From an uncultured Eubacteriales bacterium (lineage in GTDB: Bacteria; Bacillota; Clostridia; Christensenellales; Borkfalkiaceae), in contig CATZMZ010000006.1 in the NCBI GenBank assembly GCA_958421945.1, forward strand, positions 52,010 to 116,009: a stretch of 64,000 nt of DNA, in the 5' to 3' direction. The position numbers and the translations under genes are program-made. This document shows, piece after piece, positions 34,560-44,400 of this stretch. A model generated the notes under the pieces. It ran no database searches. It worked only from the letters and a program-made list of their open reading frames with translations, and was not told where the DNA came from. Numbering within the stretch: position 1 is the first letter of the stretch; each line of letters begins with the position of its first letter.

Positions 34560-35990
34560 ATGGCAAAACTTAATTCCAAACGCAAAGACGAGCTTAAAAT
34601 AAAGTTCGACTATAACAATATGATGGCGGATTTTATAGGCGACGAGCATGGCTTTTCCGCTCAAGAACTTGCGGCAAACAAAAAATTAGCGGAAGCCGCG
34701 CACAAAACCGTTTGCGATGGGCGCGGTAAAGGTATGATGGGTTGGACGGAGCTTCCGTATAACCAAAAAGAAATCGTCGAGGACATTATCGCAACCGCAA
34801 AGAACATTCGTAAAAATTTCGACAGCTTCGTCGTTTTAGGCATAGGCGGTTCGGCGTTAGGCCCTACGGCGGTTTTTCAGGCGCTGTGCCATTTAAGACA
34901 TAACGAGCTTCCTAAAAAGAGCAGAAAAGCTCCCAAGCTTTACGTCGAGGATAACGTAGACCCCGAAAGAATGGCGTCCCTCCTCGACATTCTCGACCTT
35001 AACAAAACCATGTTTAACGTCGTTACGAAAAGCGGCGCGACAAGCGAAACCATGTCGCAATATTTAATAATAATCGATATTTTAAAAAAGAAATTCGGCG
35101 AAAAGGCGAAAGAGCATATTATTGCCACGACCTCCGCTAAAAAGGGCAACCTGATTAAAATCGCGCATGAAGAGGGGCTTAAAACCTTTTATATTCCCGA
35201 CGGCGTAGGCGGCAGATTTTCGGAGCTTTGTCCCGTGGGATTGTTGCCCGCGGCGGTTCTCGGCATAGATATCAAAGTTATGCTTGACGGTGCTGCGTAT
35301 ATGGATAAGCTTTGCAAAAGCAAGGATTATAAGAAAAACCCCGCGCTCGTTGCCGCGCTTTTGCAGTATATGTCGATGAAAAAAGGCAAAAACATCTCGG
35401 TTATGATGCCGTATAGCGACGGCTTGCGTTATATTGCCGACTGGTATTGTCAGCTTTGGGGCGAAAGTCTCGGCAAAGCAGTCGACCTTGACGGGAACAC
35501 CGTTTACGCGGGTCAAACACCCGTTAAAGCACTCGGCGTTACCGACCAACACTCACAAATTCAGCTGTATCGCGAAGGACCTTTCGATAAAGTTATTACG
35601 TTTATAGGCGTAGAAAAATTCCGTGCGGAGGTGGTTATCAGCGACGGATGCAAAGATATGCCCGACGTTAATTTCCTTTGCGGACACACTATGAGCGAGC
35701 TTATAAACACCGAACGCAGGGCGACGGAATACGCGCTTACCACCGCACACAGACCAAACTGCACTATAATCGTTCCCGAAGTAAACGCGTTCACCGTAGG
35801 CGAATTGCTTTATATGTTCGAGCTGGAAACGGCTTACACGGGCGCGCTGCTTAACGTTGACACGTTTAATCAGCCGGGCGTAGAGGGCGGTAAAAACGCG
35901 ACTTACGCGCTGTTCGGCAGACATGGTTACGAAAAGACTAAGGAAGAAATGGATAACGCTCCGGCAAAAAAACAGGAATACGTTTGCTGA
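34560..35990 (+). CDS. pgi: Glucose-6-phosphate isomerase
   Basis: Interconverts glucose-6-phosphate and fructose-6-phosphate, linking glycogen metabolism to glycolysis. The 476-residue protein contains VLGIGGSALGP, the phosphate-binding TKSGATSETM, the GVGGRFSELCPVGLLP stretch and LGVTDQHSQIQLY with the catalytic His region, all PGI signatures. The ATG follows aggagaac. It is the first gene of the glycogen operon; glgB starts one base after its stop, so the two are translated together. Confidence 0.96.
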   Translation: MAKLNSKRKDELKIKFDYNNMMADFIGDEHGFSAQELAANKKLAEAAHKTVCDGRGKGMMGWTELPYNQKEIVEDIIATAKNIRKNFDSFVVLGIGGSALGPTAVFQALCHLRHNELPKKSRKAPKLYVEDNVDPERMASLLDILDLNKTMFNVVTKSGATSETMSQYLIIIDILKKKFGEKAKEHIIATTSAKKGNLIKIAHEEGLKTFYIPDGVGGRFSELCPVGLLPAAVLGIDIKVMLDGAAYMDKLCKSKDYKKNPALVAALLQYMSMKKGKNISVMMPYSDGLRYIADWYCQLWGESLGKAVDLDGNTVYAGQTPVKALGVTDQHSQIQLYREGPFDKVITFIGVEKFRAEVVISDGCKDMPDVNFLCGHTMSELINTERRATEYALTTAHRPNCTIIVPEVNAFTVGELLYMFELETAYTGALLNVDTFNQPGVEGGKNATYALFGRHGYEKTKEEMDNAPAKKQEYVC

Positions 35991-35991
35991 A

Positions 35992-37887
35992 ATGGTTCAA
36001 AAAATAACGACTAACGAAAAATCCGAATACGAAAAACTGCCGATTTATCTTTTTCATCAAGGTACGAATTATCGTGCATACGACTTTATGGGTGCGCATT
36101 TTACGGAAGAAAACGGCAAAAAAGGCGTAATCTTCCGTACGTGGGCCCCGAAAGCCGATTCGGTTGCCGTGGCGGGCGATTTTAACGAGTGGAACGCTTA
36201 CTCGCATCCGATGAAAAGGATAAGCGACGGCGGTATTTACGAATTGTTTATCGAAGGACTTTCGGAATTCGAGAAGTATAAATTTTGCGTTACCGGAAAC
36301 GGTAGAACTTGTTTTAAAGCCGACCCTTACGCTTTCCACGCGGAAACGCCGTCCGGTACGGCTTCGAAAATTTATTCGCTCGACGGTTACGAGTGGGGCG
36401 ATTCTTCGTATATGAATTCGCGCTCCGCGCCTTACGATAAGCCCGTAAATATTTACGAGGTTAATCTTGCTTCGTGGAAAAAGCACGATAACGGCGATTA
36501 TTACACTTATCGCGAGCTTGCGAAAGAGCTTGTCGATTACGTTGTGGAAATGGGGTATACGCATTTAGAGCTTATGCCCGTTTCGGAATATCCGTTCGAC
36601 GGCTCTTGGGGGTATCAGATAACGGGGTATTACGCCGTTTCGTCAAGATTCGGCACGCCGAAGGATTTTATGTATTTTATCGACTGTTGCCACCGGAAGG
36701 GAATTGCTGTCATCGTGGACTGGGTCCCCGCGCATTTTCCCAAGGACGAGCACGGTCTTTACGAGTTTGACGGTTACGCTTGTTACGAAAATCAGGGCTG
36801 GGACAGAAAAGAACATAAAATTTGGGGAACGCGCATTTTCGACCTCGGCAGAAACGAGGTTCAGTCCTTTCTCATTTCAAACGCAATGTTCTTCTTTGAA
36901 AAATTCCATATCGACGGGTTAAGGGTGGACGCAGTCGCGTCTATGCTGTATCTTGATTACGACAGAAAACCCGGGGAGTGGATTCCGAACGAGAACGGCG
37001 GAAATTATAATTTGCAGTCCATCGCGTTTTTAAGAAAGCTTAACACCGTGGTTTTCGGAAGCTTTCCCCACGCACTGATGATTGCGGAAGAATCCACAGC
37101 GTTTCCGCTTATAACAAAGCCCGTCGACGTAGGCGGGTTAGGTTTTAATTACAAATGGAATATGGGCTGGATGAACGACAGCTTATCGTACATGCAGTCA
37201 GACCCGTATTTTCGTTCGGGCGCGCATAACAAGATAACTTTTTCGATGTATTACGCATTCAGCGAAAATTACGTTCTGCCCGTATCCCACGACGAGGTTG
37301 TCCACGGCAAGAAATCGCTTTTAGACAAAATGCCCGGCGAAATTCACGATAAATTCGCAAGTCTACGCGTGTTTATGGCGTATATGTTTACGCACCCCGG
37401 CAAAAAACTAAGCTTTATGGGCAGCGAATTCGGGCAGTTTAAAGAATGGGACTATAAAAGCGGAATAGAGTTTTTCATGCTTAAATTCGACCTGCACAAA
37501 AGACTGCACGAGTTCAATAAAGAACTTAATCGGTTTTACCGCGAAAATCCGCCTCTTTATAAGATAGAAGATTCCTGGGACGGGTTTAAGTGGATTTCCG
37601 CCGACGAAAAGGATAATAACGTTATTTCTTACGTGCGGAAAGACGGTACGGGTAAGGAACTTACTGTAATAATCAATTTTTCGGGCAGTGATTTTATTAA
37701 ATATCGATTAGGCGTCGATAAGGGCGATTACAGGCTCGTTTTCAACACGGACGAAAGGCGATACGGCGGGCGCGCGTTAATCGGTAAAAAGAAATATAAA
37801 ACCGTCAAAGTGAAGGCTCACGGCAGGACGGATTCTATCGCGTTTACGCTGCCGAAGCTTACTGCGCTAATATTCGAAAAAATATAA
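35992..37887 (+). CDS. glgB: 1,4-alpha-glucan branching enzyme
   Basis: Introduces alpha-1,6 branches into glycogen. The start at 35992 gives 631 residues; the frame extends further upstream but only inside pgi. An N-terminal CBM48 domain shows VIFRTWAPKADSVAVAGDFN. The GH13 core has DWVPAHFPKDEHGL, nucleophile Asp313 in GLRVDAVAS, the acid Glu at 366/367 in IAEEST, and HDEVVHGKKSL. The C-terminal beta domain closes the protein. The ribosome site is weak (aggaa), consistent with coupling to pgi. Confidence 0.95.
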   Translation: MVQKITTNEKSEYEKLPIYLFHQGTNYRAYDFMGAHFTEENGKKGVIFRTWAPKADSVAVAGDFNEWNAYSHPMKRISDGGIYELFIEGLSEFEKYKFCVTGNGRTCFKADPYAFHAETPSGTASKIYSLDGYEWGDSSYMNSRSAPYDKPVNIYEVNLASWKKHDNGDYYTYRELAKELVDYVVEMGYTHLELMPVSEYPFDGSWGYQITGYYAVSSRFGTPKDFMYFIDCCHRKGIAVIVDWVPAHFPKDEHGLYEFDGYACYENQGWDRKEHKIWGTRIFDLGRNEVQSFLISNAMFFFEKFHIDGLRVDAVASMLYLDYDRKPGEWIPNENGGNYNLQSIAFLRKLNTVVFGSFPHALMIAEESTAFPLITKPVDVGGLGFNYKWNMGWMNDSLSYMQSDPYFRSGAHNKITFSMYYAFSENYVLPVSHDEVVHGKKSLLDKMPGEIHDKFASLRVFMAYMFTHPGKKLSFMGSEFGQFKEWDYKSGIEFFMLKFDLHKRLHEFNKELNRFYRENPPLYKIEDSWDGFKWISADEKDNNVISYVRKDGTGKELTVIINFSGSDFIKYRLGVDKGDYRLVFNTDERRYGGRALIGKKKYKTVKVKAHGRTDSIAFTLPKLTALIFEKI

Positions 37888-37905
37888 CTTTCAAGGAGTG
37901 ACTAT

Positions 37906-39108
37906 ATGATAAGAAAGAAGAAATGCATAGCAATGCTTTTAGCGGGCGGTCAGGGAAGCCGTTTATACGCTTTAACCAACAAGCTTGCTAAACCGGCGGT
38001 TTCGTTCGGCGGGAAATATAGAATAATTGATTTTCCGCTTTCAAACTGCGTAAATTCGGGTATCGATACCGTGGGTGTTTTAACGCAGTATCAGCCGCTC
38101 GTTTTAAACGACTATATCGGAAACGGTCAGCCTTGGGATTTGGACAGGGCGTTCGGCGGCGTTCATATTCTTTCGCCTTATCAGGGGAAACATTCTTCCG
38201 ACTGGTACAAGGGAACTGCAAACGCGATTTATCAGAACGTTCATTTTATCAGGCAGTTCGATCCCGATTACGTTCTCGTTTTGTCGGGCGACCATATTTA
38301 TAAAATGAATTATTCCTTAATGTTAAATTATCATATCCTTAACGACGCGGATTGCACTATCGCGGCAATAAACGTTCCGAAAGAGGACGCTTCGCGCTTC
38401 GGCATACTTAACACCAAAGAAAACGGCGAGATTTATCAGTTCGAGGAAAAACCCCAAAACCCCAAATCGACGCTTGCGTCTATGGGGATATACGTTTTTT
38501 CCGCAAAAAAACTGTATAAGTATCTCGAAGAGGACAACGCGGACGTTAATTCGTCAAACGATTTCGGGAAGGATATCCTGCCGAAAATGCTTTCCTGCGG
38601 GGAAAAAATGATGGCATACGAATTTAAGGGGTACTGGAAAGACGTCGGAACGATAAATTCTCTTTATGAAGCTAATATGGACCTTTTAGGGGATAAGCCT
38701 AAATTCGACGTGTACGACACTTCCTGGAAAATTCAATCGAGAAGCCCGCTCGCGCCGCCACAGTATATCGGCGAGGACGCAAAAACGGTAAACAGCATAA
38801 TTATGTCCGGCTGCGAAATTTACGGAACGGTTGAGAATTCCGTGCTTGCCAGCGATGTGACAATCGGTAGAGGGGCAGTGGTAAAAAACAGTATAATTAT
38901 GTCTGACACAATCGTTGAAGAGGGTGCAAGTATTGAATATTCTATAATTGACGAAAGGATAAAAATAGGCAAAAACGCCGTAATCGGCGACGCGGAAGCA
39001 ACGAATAAAGGAATTGCGGTTTTAGGCAGCGATATTACCGTTTCGGACGGAGCGCGCGTTCACGGCGGCGAAATAATCGATAAAGACGTTGTCGGGGAGG
39101 TTAAGTGA
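37906..39108 (+). CDS. glgC: Glucose-1-phosphate adenylyltransferase, catalytic subunit
   Basis: Makes ADP-glucose, the committed step of glycogen synthesis. The 400-residue protein has the nucleotidyl-transfer motif AMLLAGGQGSRLYALT, KPAVSFGGKYRIIDFPLSN, and YWKDVGTINSLYEAN, followed by a C-terminal left-handed beta-helix with repeated hexapeptides (NSVLASDVTIGRGAVV). An intact GGxGxRL motif indicates it is the active subunit. A good ribosome site (caaggagtg) precedes the ATG. It lies next to glgD, whose product usually forms a heterotetramer with it in Bacillota. Confidence 0.96.
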   Translation: MIRKKKCIAMLLAGGQGSRLYALTNKLAKPAVSFGGKYRIIDFPLSNCVNSGIDTVGVLTQYQPLVLNDYIGNGQPWDLDRAFGGVHILSPYQGKHSSDWYKGTANAIYQNVHFIRQFDPDYVLVLSGDHIYKMNYSLMLNYHILNDADCTIAAINVPKEDASRFGILNTKENGEIYQFEEKPQNPKSTLASMGIYVFSAKKLYKYLEEDNADVNSSNDFGKDILPKMLSCGEKMMAYEFKGYWKDVGTINSLYEANMDLLGDKPKFDVYDTSWKIQSRSPLAPPQYIGEDAKTVNSIIMSGCEIYGTVENSVLASDVTIGRGAVVKNSIIMSDTIVEEGASIEYSIIDERIKIGKNAVIGDAEATNKGIAVLGSDITVSDGARVHGGEIIDKDVVGEVK

Positions 39109-39109
39109 T

Positions 39110-40222
39110 ATGAGAGCTGTCGGAATAATTTTTTCGAATATTCACGATAATAACGTACCGGAGCTTGCGAGAATAAGAACGCTCGGCTCGATACCTTTCG
39201 GCGGAAGATATCGTCTTATAGATTTTCCTTTGTCTAATATGGTTAATTCCGGGATAGATACCGTCGGAATAATCACGAAAAGCAATTATCAATCGCTAAT
39301 GGACCACGTGGGAAGCGGCAAAGACTGGGATCTTGCGCGTAAAGACGGCGGCGTTATAATTTTACCGCCGTTCGGCGATCTTGCAAGCAGCACCTTATAT
39401 AACACGCGGTTAGAGGCGTTAAAAGGAATAACTAATTTTTTGTTCCGCGCGGACGAGGAATACGTTGTTATGACCGATTGCGATGCGATTTGCAGGCTTG
39501 ATTATAATGATATTTTAGAATACCACATACGAAACAGGGCAGACATAACGCTCGTTTACAAAAATAGAACGGCGGAGGCGGGCGAAGATAAGGAAACCAC
39601 ATTTGACCTTACGGGTAACAGAATAACGGGCGTCAGCTACAAATCCAAGCTTGACGACGTAACCCCTGCGAACGTTTTTATGAACGTTTTCGTGCTTAAA
39701 CGCGCGTTGCTTCAAAATATCGTTATGGACAGTATTTCGCACAATAAAAACCATTTCGTTGCGGACGTTGTTTCGGCGAATCTTAACGCGTTGAATATTA
39801 TCGGTTACGAGCATAAAGGCTATTACGCGGGCATAAAATCCTTACAGGCTTATTATGAAAGCAATCTCGCGCTGCTTAAACCCGAAGTAAAGCACGAAAT
39901 TTTCGGCGACAGAAGCGTGTTTACGAAAATCAGGGATTCCGCGCCGACAAAATACGGCAATTCCGCCGTCGTTAAAAATTCGCTTATCGCGGACGGTTGT
40001 ATTATCGAAGGCGACGTTGAAAACAGCGTTATTTTCAGAAACGTTAAGGTCGGCAGAGGCTCGGTTATAAAAAACAGCGTGGTAATGCAAAATACCGTTC
40101 TCGGCGAAAATTGTACGCTTAACTGCATAATCACCGATAAAAACGTTACCGTTACCGATAGGAAGAATTTATCCGGTTGCGAAAACCACCCGTTCTATAT
40201 CGGCAAGGGCATAATGATTTAA
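39110..40222 (+). CDS. glgD: Glucose-1-phosphate adenylyltransferase subunit GlgD
   Basis: A 370-residue paralogue of GlgC. The start at 39110 follows ggggagg. It keeps the fold (GRYRLIDFPLSNMVNSGIDTV, then the C-terminal beta-helix with AVVKNSLIADGCIIEGDVENS) but lacks the GGxGxRL catalytic motif, which is replaced by IFSNIHDNNVPELARI. That is the usual state of GlgD, an accessory subunit that raises GlgC activity and alters its control in Bacillota. It follows glgC with one base between stop and start. Confidence 0.95.
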   Translation: MRAVGIIFSNIHDNNVPELARIRTLGSIPFGGRYRLIDFPLSNMVNSGIDTVGIITKSNYQSLMDHVGSGKDWDLARKDGGVIILPPFGDLASSTLYNTRLEALKGITNFLFRADEEYVVMTDCDAICRLDYNDILEYHIRNRADITLVYKNRTAEAGEDKETTFDLTGNRITGVSYKSKLDDVTPANVFMNVFVLKRALLQNIVMDSISHNKNHFVADVVSANLNALNIIGYEHKGYYAGIKSLQAYYESNLALLKPEVKHEIFGDRSVFTKIRDSAPTKYGNSAVVKNSLIADGCIIEGDVENSVIFRNVKVGRGSVIKNSVVMQNTVLGENCTLNCIITDKNVTVTDRKNLSGCENHPFYIGKGIMI

Positions 40223-40237
40223 TAAGGGGAAACTACT

Positions 40238-41815
40238 ATGAATACGACAAAAAACGCTACCAAAAAAACTGTTAAAACTACCGCTGCGAAAACGGTTGAT
40301 TCCGCTTCGAAGGCTTCGGGAAGGTCTGACGCGCGCATTGACGCGGAGGTTAAATCCGTCAAAACGAAAAAACTGCCCGAAATTAAGGTCGTTCCCAAAA
40401 AGAAAATTATTTTTCTCGGCTCGGAAGCCGCTCCGTTTATCGCGACGGGCGGTCTTGCGGACGTTTTGGGGTCGCTTCCGAAGGCTCTCGCCCAAAAAAG
40501 CAATCTCGACGTAAGCGTTATTTTGCCGCTTTACGGCAATATTTCGGACGAATATAAAAAGGATTTTCGGTTCATAACGAATTTTAACGTTTCCGTCGGG
40601 TGGCGTTGGCAATATGCGGGCGTGTTTCTTTACGAATATTGCGGCGTGAAATTTTATTTTATCGACAACGAGTATTATTTTAAGCGCGACGGCAATATTT
40701 ATGGTTTTTACGACGACGGCGAAAGGTTCGCGTTTTTCTCGCGCGCCGCGCTCGACGCCATCGCGAGAATGGATATTTATCCCGACGTTCTGCATTGTAA
40801 CGACTGGCAGACGGCAGCTTCGATAATTTTCCTTAAAGGAATGTATTACGGCGACGAAAAATTCCGCCGCATTAAAACTGTTTTCACTATCCACAACATA
40901 GAATATCAGGGGATATTCGGCATGGATACTTTTGAAAGCCTGTTCGGGTTTTCCGGGAATGTGAGACCGTTCGTGGAGTTTGACGGAAACGTCAATCTTA
41001 TGAAAGGCGCGATTGAAATGACGGATATCGTAAGCACGGTCAGCCCGACCTATGCGGAGGAAATCAAAAACCCGTATTTCGCGCACGGTTTGCAGGATAT
41101 TATTAACCGAAACGCTCATAAGCTTCACGGCATACTTAACGGGATAGATACCGATTATTACGACCCGTCGAAGGACAGATTTTTATTTGCCGACTACACC
41201 GCGGACGATTTATCGGGCAAAGCTGTTTGCAAGCGGGAGCTTCAAAAAATGCTCGGTCTTCCGATGCGAGAGGACGTGCCTGTTATCGCGATTATTTCGA
41301 GGCTCGTTTCGCATAAGGGTCTTGATTTGATAAAAGCCGTCGCGTACAGTCTTTTATCGCAAGACGTGCAACTTATCGTTCTCGGGAAAGGCGAAATTTC
41401 CTACGAAAATTTCTTTAAGGACCTTGCTAACGCGTATAAGGGCAAATGTTCCGCGATTATAGCGTATAATCAGGATTTATCACGCAAAATTTATTCGGGC
41501 GCGGACATATTCCTTATGCCGTCCAAAACCGAACCGTGCGGACTTTCGCAAATGATAGCGAGCCGTTACGGAACAGTACCCGTGGTAAGGGAAACGGGCG
41601 GTCTGAACGACAGCATTAAAGCGTATACCGGCGTTTGCGGGAACGGGTTTACCTTCCACGATTATAACGCGCACGATATGCTTTACGTTATCAATGAAGC
41701 CGTCAGAGCGTACAGAGATAAAAACGTATGGAAAGACGTTCAGAAGCGTGCCATGGAAATGGATTTTTCATGGAAAGCTTCGGCGGAAAAATACGAAGAT
41801 ATGTATAACGGCTGA
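40238..41815 (+). CDS. glgA: Glycogen synthase with basic N-terminal extension
   Basis: Transfers glucose from ADP-glucose to alpha-1,4-glucan. The GT5 core starts near residue 56 (KKIIFLGSEAAPFIATGGLADV, here with the lysine of the KxGGL motif replaced by the ATGGL form) and includes HCNDWQTA and the C-terminal MPSKTEPCGLSQMIASRYG. The first 55 residues are a Lys/Ala/Thr-rich low-complexity tail (TKNATKKTVKTTAAKT), not part of normal GlgA, and resemble histone-like basic tails. Total length is 525 instead of about 475. The ATG follows aggggaaac. It sits between glgD and glgP. Confidence 0.94.
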   Translation: MNTTKNATKKTVKTTAAKTVDSASKASGRSDARIDAEVKSVKTKKLPEIKVVPKKKIIFLGSEAAPFIATGGLADVLGSLPKALAQKSNLDVSVILPLYGNISDEYKKDFRFITNFNVSVGWRWQYAGVFLYEYCGVKFYFIDNEYYFKRDGNIYGFYDDGERFAFFSRAALDAIARMDIYPDVLHCNDWQTAASIIFLKGMYYGDEKFRRIKTVFTIHNIEYQGIFGMDTFESLFGFSGNVRPFVEFDGNVNLMKGAIEMTDIVSTVSPTYAEEIKNPYFAHGLQDIINRNAHKLHGILNGIDTDYYDPSKDRFLFADYTADDLSGKAVCKRELQKMLGLPMREDVPVIAIISRLVSHKGLDLIKAVAYSLLSQDVQLIVLGKGEISYENFFKDLANAYKGKCSAIIAYNQDLSRKIYSGADIFLMPSKTEPCGLSQMIASRYGTVPVVRETGGLNDSIKAYTGVCGNGFTFHDYNAHDMLYVINEAVRAYRDKNVWKDVQKRAMEMDFSWKASAEKYEDMYNG

Positions 41816-41860
41816 TTTTTCGGCAAAACTCGTTAAAAGCATTAACCGTTTATAAACGAG

Positions 41861-41917
41861 GGCATTGCGTTCTTTTTTACCGATTGATTTTGTTGATAAT
41901 CGGTACGGCGCAACGCC
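41861..41917 (+). ncRNA. Extended hairpin in the glgA-glgP intergenic region
   Basis: The outer arms ggcattgcg (41861-41869) and cgcaacgcc (41909-41917) pair with one mismatch, and inner arms accgatt (41879-41885) and aatcggt (41898-41904) pair perfectly. The 57-base structure lies in the 148-bp gap between glgA and glgP, without a T run after it, so it is unlike a terminator. It could be an mRNA-stabilising or processing element that sets the ratio of GlgP to GlgA. Confidence 0.45.
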
Positions 41918-41963
41918 TGAAGATATTTATTTTACACATTTAACAGGAGACTTTTTTAACACA

Positions 41964-44387
41964 ATGAGCACAATCAACGAGAAAGAAGCGGCGCAGCTTA
42001 TAAAAAACAAGCTGTCTAATTATTTTGCCGTTTCGCCGACGGAAGCGACCAAAGAACAGGTTTATAAAGCGGTAACAATGTGCGTTCGCGATATTTTACT
42101 TGAAAAGCGCAGCGCGTTTAACAAAAAATACAGAGAACAGGGCGGTAAAAGAGTTTATTACCTTTGTATGGAATTTTTACTCGGTCAATCGCTTAAAAAC
42201 AATACCTATAACTTAAATATTCAGGATTCGTTCAACGCCGCATTGAATAAAGAATTCGGCTTGTCACTTAACGACCTTTACGACGAAGAACCTGACGCGG
42301 GGCTGGGTAACGGTGGACTCGGCAGACTTGCCGCGTGTTTTATGGATTCGCTCGCCACTCTCGATTATCCCGCGATGGGGTATTCGATTCGTTACGAATA
42401 CGGCTTATTCAAGCAGAAAATCGTCGACGGTTGGCAAATGGAACTGCCCGACATCTGGTTACCGGGCGGCGAGGTTTGGCTTACGCAAAGACTCGATAAA
42501 ACTTATAAAGTTAAATTCGACGGATTTATAAGAGAAAACTGGACGGAAAGCGGCTTAAAAATCGAACACGTCGACGCGAAAGAGGTCGAGGCGGTGGCTT
42601 ACGATATGATGATTTCCGGCAAAGATTGCGAGGCTGTTTCCATTTTAAGGCTTTGGAAAACGCAAAACATCAATAAATTCGACATGAAAACCTTTTCTCA
42701 AGGCGATTATATGCGCAGCATGCAAGAGGATAACGAGGCGGAGCTTATATCCAAGGTTTTGTATCCCTCCGATAACCATTTCGAGGGTAAATCGTTAAGA
42801 TTAAAGCAGCAATATCTGCTCGTTTCGGCGGCATTGCAGGATATCGTTTCCGACCATAAAAAGAGGTACGGCTCGCTCGATACTTTGCCCGATAAAGCGG
42901 CTATTCATATAAACGATACTCACCCCGCTTTATGTATTCCCGAATTGATGAGGATTTTAATCGACGAAAACGGTTTTTCCTGGGAAAAGGCGTGGGATAT
43001 CGTTACGAGAACGGTTGCCTATACAAACCATACGGTTATGAGCGAGGCTCTCGAAAAGTGGAACGAGGACCTGATTGAAAGACGTTTGCCGAGAATTTAC
43101 AGTATTCTTAAAGAAATTAACCAAAGATTTTGTGCCGAAATGTGGAACAAGTTTCCGGGGGACTGGGATAAAATCGACCGCATGAGCATTTTTTCGCATG
43201 GGCAGATTAAAATGGCTAACCTTTCCGTCGTTGCGTCGCATACGATTAACGGCGTTTCCGCACTTCACAGCGAGATAATCAAGGACAGTATTTTTAAAGA
43301 TTTTTACGACGCGTATCCGCAAAAATTCACTAACGTTACCAACGGAATCGCGCATAGAAGATGGCTTTGTCAGTCCAACCCCGAATTATCAGGGCTTATT
43401 TCCGATTGTATAGGCGACGGCTTCGTGCTTGACGCTTCGCGCCTTTCGGAATTTAAGAAATTCGGCAGCGACAAAACCGTTCTCAATAGAATTAACGAAA
43501 TAAAGGACGTTAAAAAGCTGCAGTTTTGCGATTACGCGAAGAAGAAGCAGGGCGTGATAATCGACCCGAATTCTGTGTTCGACGTACAGGCAAAGCGTAT
43601 GCACGAATATAAACGGCAGCTTATGAACGCGCTTTATATAATTTCGCTTTATAACGAGCTGCTTGAAAACCCGAATAAAGAAATGCGCCCCAAAACGTTC
43701 ATTTTCGGTGCGAAAGCCGCCCCCGGCTATTATTTTGCCAAGCAAATAATAAAGCTTATCTGCGCTTTGTCCGAGGATATAAAAAAGCATCCGGACATCA
43801 GAAAGAAGTTAAACGTCGTTTACATGGAAGATTACTGCGTTTCCATGGCGGAAAAGCTGATGCCTGCAACCGAGATTTCCGAGCAGATTTCGCAAGCGGG
43901 AAAGGAAGCGAGCGGCACGGGCAATATGAAGTTTATGCTTAACGGCGCGCTCACCATCGGCACGCTTGACGGTGCGAACGTGGAAATGCAGGAGGCGTGC
44001 GGCAAGGATAATATCTTTATTTTCGGGCTGACCGCGCAGGAGGTGGACAGATTATGGCGTCAGGGTTATAATTCCACCGCGTTTTACGCTAACAATAAAA
44101 AGCTCGAAGGGGTTATCGCCGCGCTTAATAAGGGATTTAACGGTCAGTCGTTTGCAGATATTTCGCATTATCTTTTAACGGGTAGCCCCGTTGCCGACCC
44201 GTATATGTGCCTTGCGGATTTCGGCGCGTTCTGCGAAATTCACGCCGTGGTGGACAAAGCTTATTCGGACAGAACCGCGTGGGCGAAAAAGTCGCTTAAC
44301 AATATCGCGAGCGCGGGCATTTTCTCATCCGACAGGGCGATTAAAGAATACGCGGACAGAATCTGGAAGCTTAAAAGAATTAAATAA
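41964..44387 (+). CDS. glgP: Glycogen/maltodextrin phosphorylase
   Basis: Releases glucose-1-phosphate from alpha-1,4-glucan ends. The start at 41964 follows aacaggaga; an open frame 99 bases further upstream runs through the intergenic hairpin and is rejected. The 807-residue protein has GLGNGGLGRLAACFMDSLAT near residue 115, NDTHPALCIPELMR, and the pyridoxal-phosphate lysine K656 in GTGNMKFMLNG. These are diagnostic for GT35. It lies in the same operon as the synthesis genes. Confidence 0.96.
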   Translation: MSTINEKEAAQLIKNKLSNYFAVSPTEATKEQVYKAVTMCVRDILLEKRSAFNKKYREQGGKRVYYLCMEFLLGQSLKNNTYNLNIQDSFNAALNKEFGLSLNDLYDEEPDAGLGNGGLGRLAACFMDSLATLDYPAMGYSIRYEYGLFKQKIVDGWQMELPDIWLPGGEVWLTQRLDKTYKVKFDGFIRENWTESGLKIEHVDAKEVEAVAYDMMISGKDCEAVSILRLWKTQNINKFDMKTFSQGDYMRSMQEDNEAELISKVLYPSDNHFEGKSLRLKQQYLLVSAALQDIVSDHKKRYGSLDTLPDKAAIHINDTHPALCIPELMRILIDENGFSWEKAWDIVTRTVAYTNHTVMSEALEKWNEDLIERRLPRIYSILKEINQRFCAEMWNKFPGDWDKIDRMSIFSHGQIKMANLSVVASHTINGVSALHSEIIKDSIFKDFYDAYPQKFTNVTNGIAHRRWLCQSNPELSGLISDCIGDGFVLDASRLSEFKKFGSDKTVLNRINEIKDVKKLQFCDYAKKKQGVIIDPNSVFDVQAKRMHEYKRQLMNALYIISLYNELLENPNKEMRPKTFIFGAKAAPGYYFAKQIIKLICALSEDIKKHPDIRKKLNVVYMEDYCVSMAEKLMPATEISEQISQAGKEASGTGNMKFMLNGALTIGTLDGANVEMQEACGKDNIFIFGLTAQEVDRLWRQGYNSTAFYANNKKLEGVIAALNKGFNGQSFADISHYLLTGSPVADPYMCLADFGAFCEIHAVVDKAYSDRTAWAKKSLNNIASAGIFSSDRAIKEYADRIWKLKRIK

Positions 44388-44400
44388 GGTATATTAAGGT

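Noticed and set aside
35923..35991. Longer start for glgB reaching into pgi
   Set aside because: The added residues do not resemble GlgB and lie wholly within the pgi coding end; the ATG at 35992 couples to the pgi stop.
40169..41128. Long open frame antisense to glgA (319 codons)
   Set aside because: It is opposite a clear GT5 enzyme, has no ribosome site or recognisable domain, and arises from codon bias.
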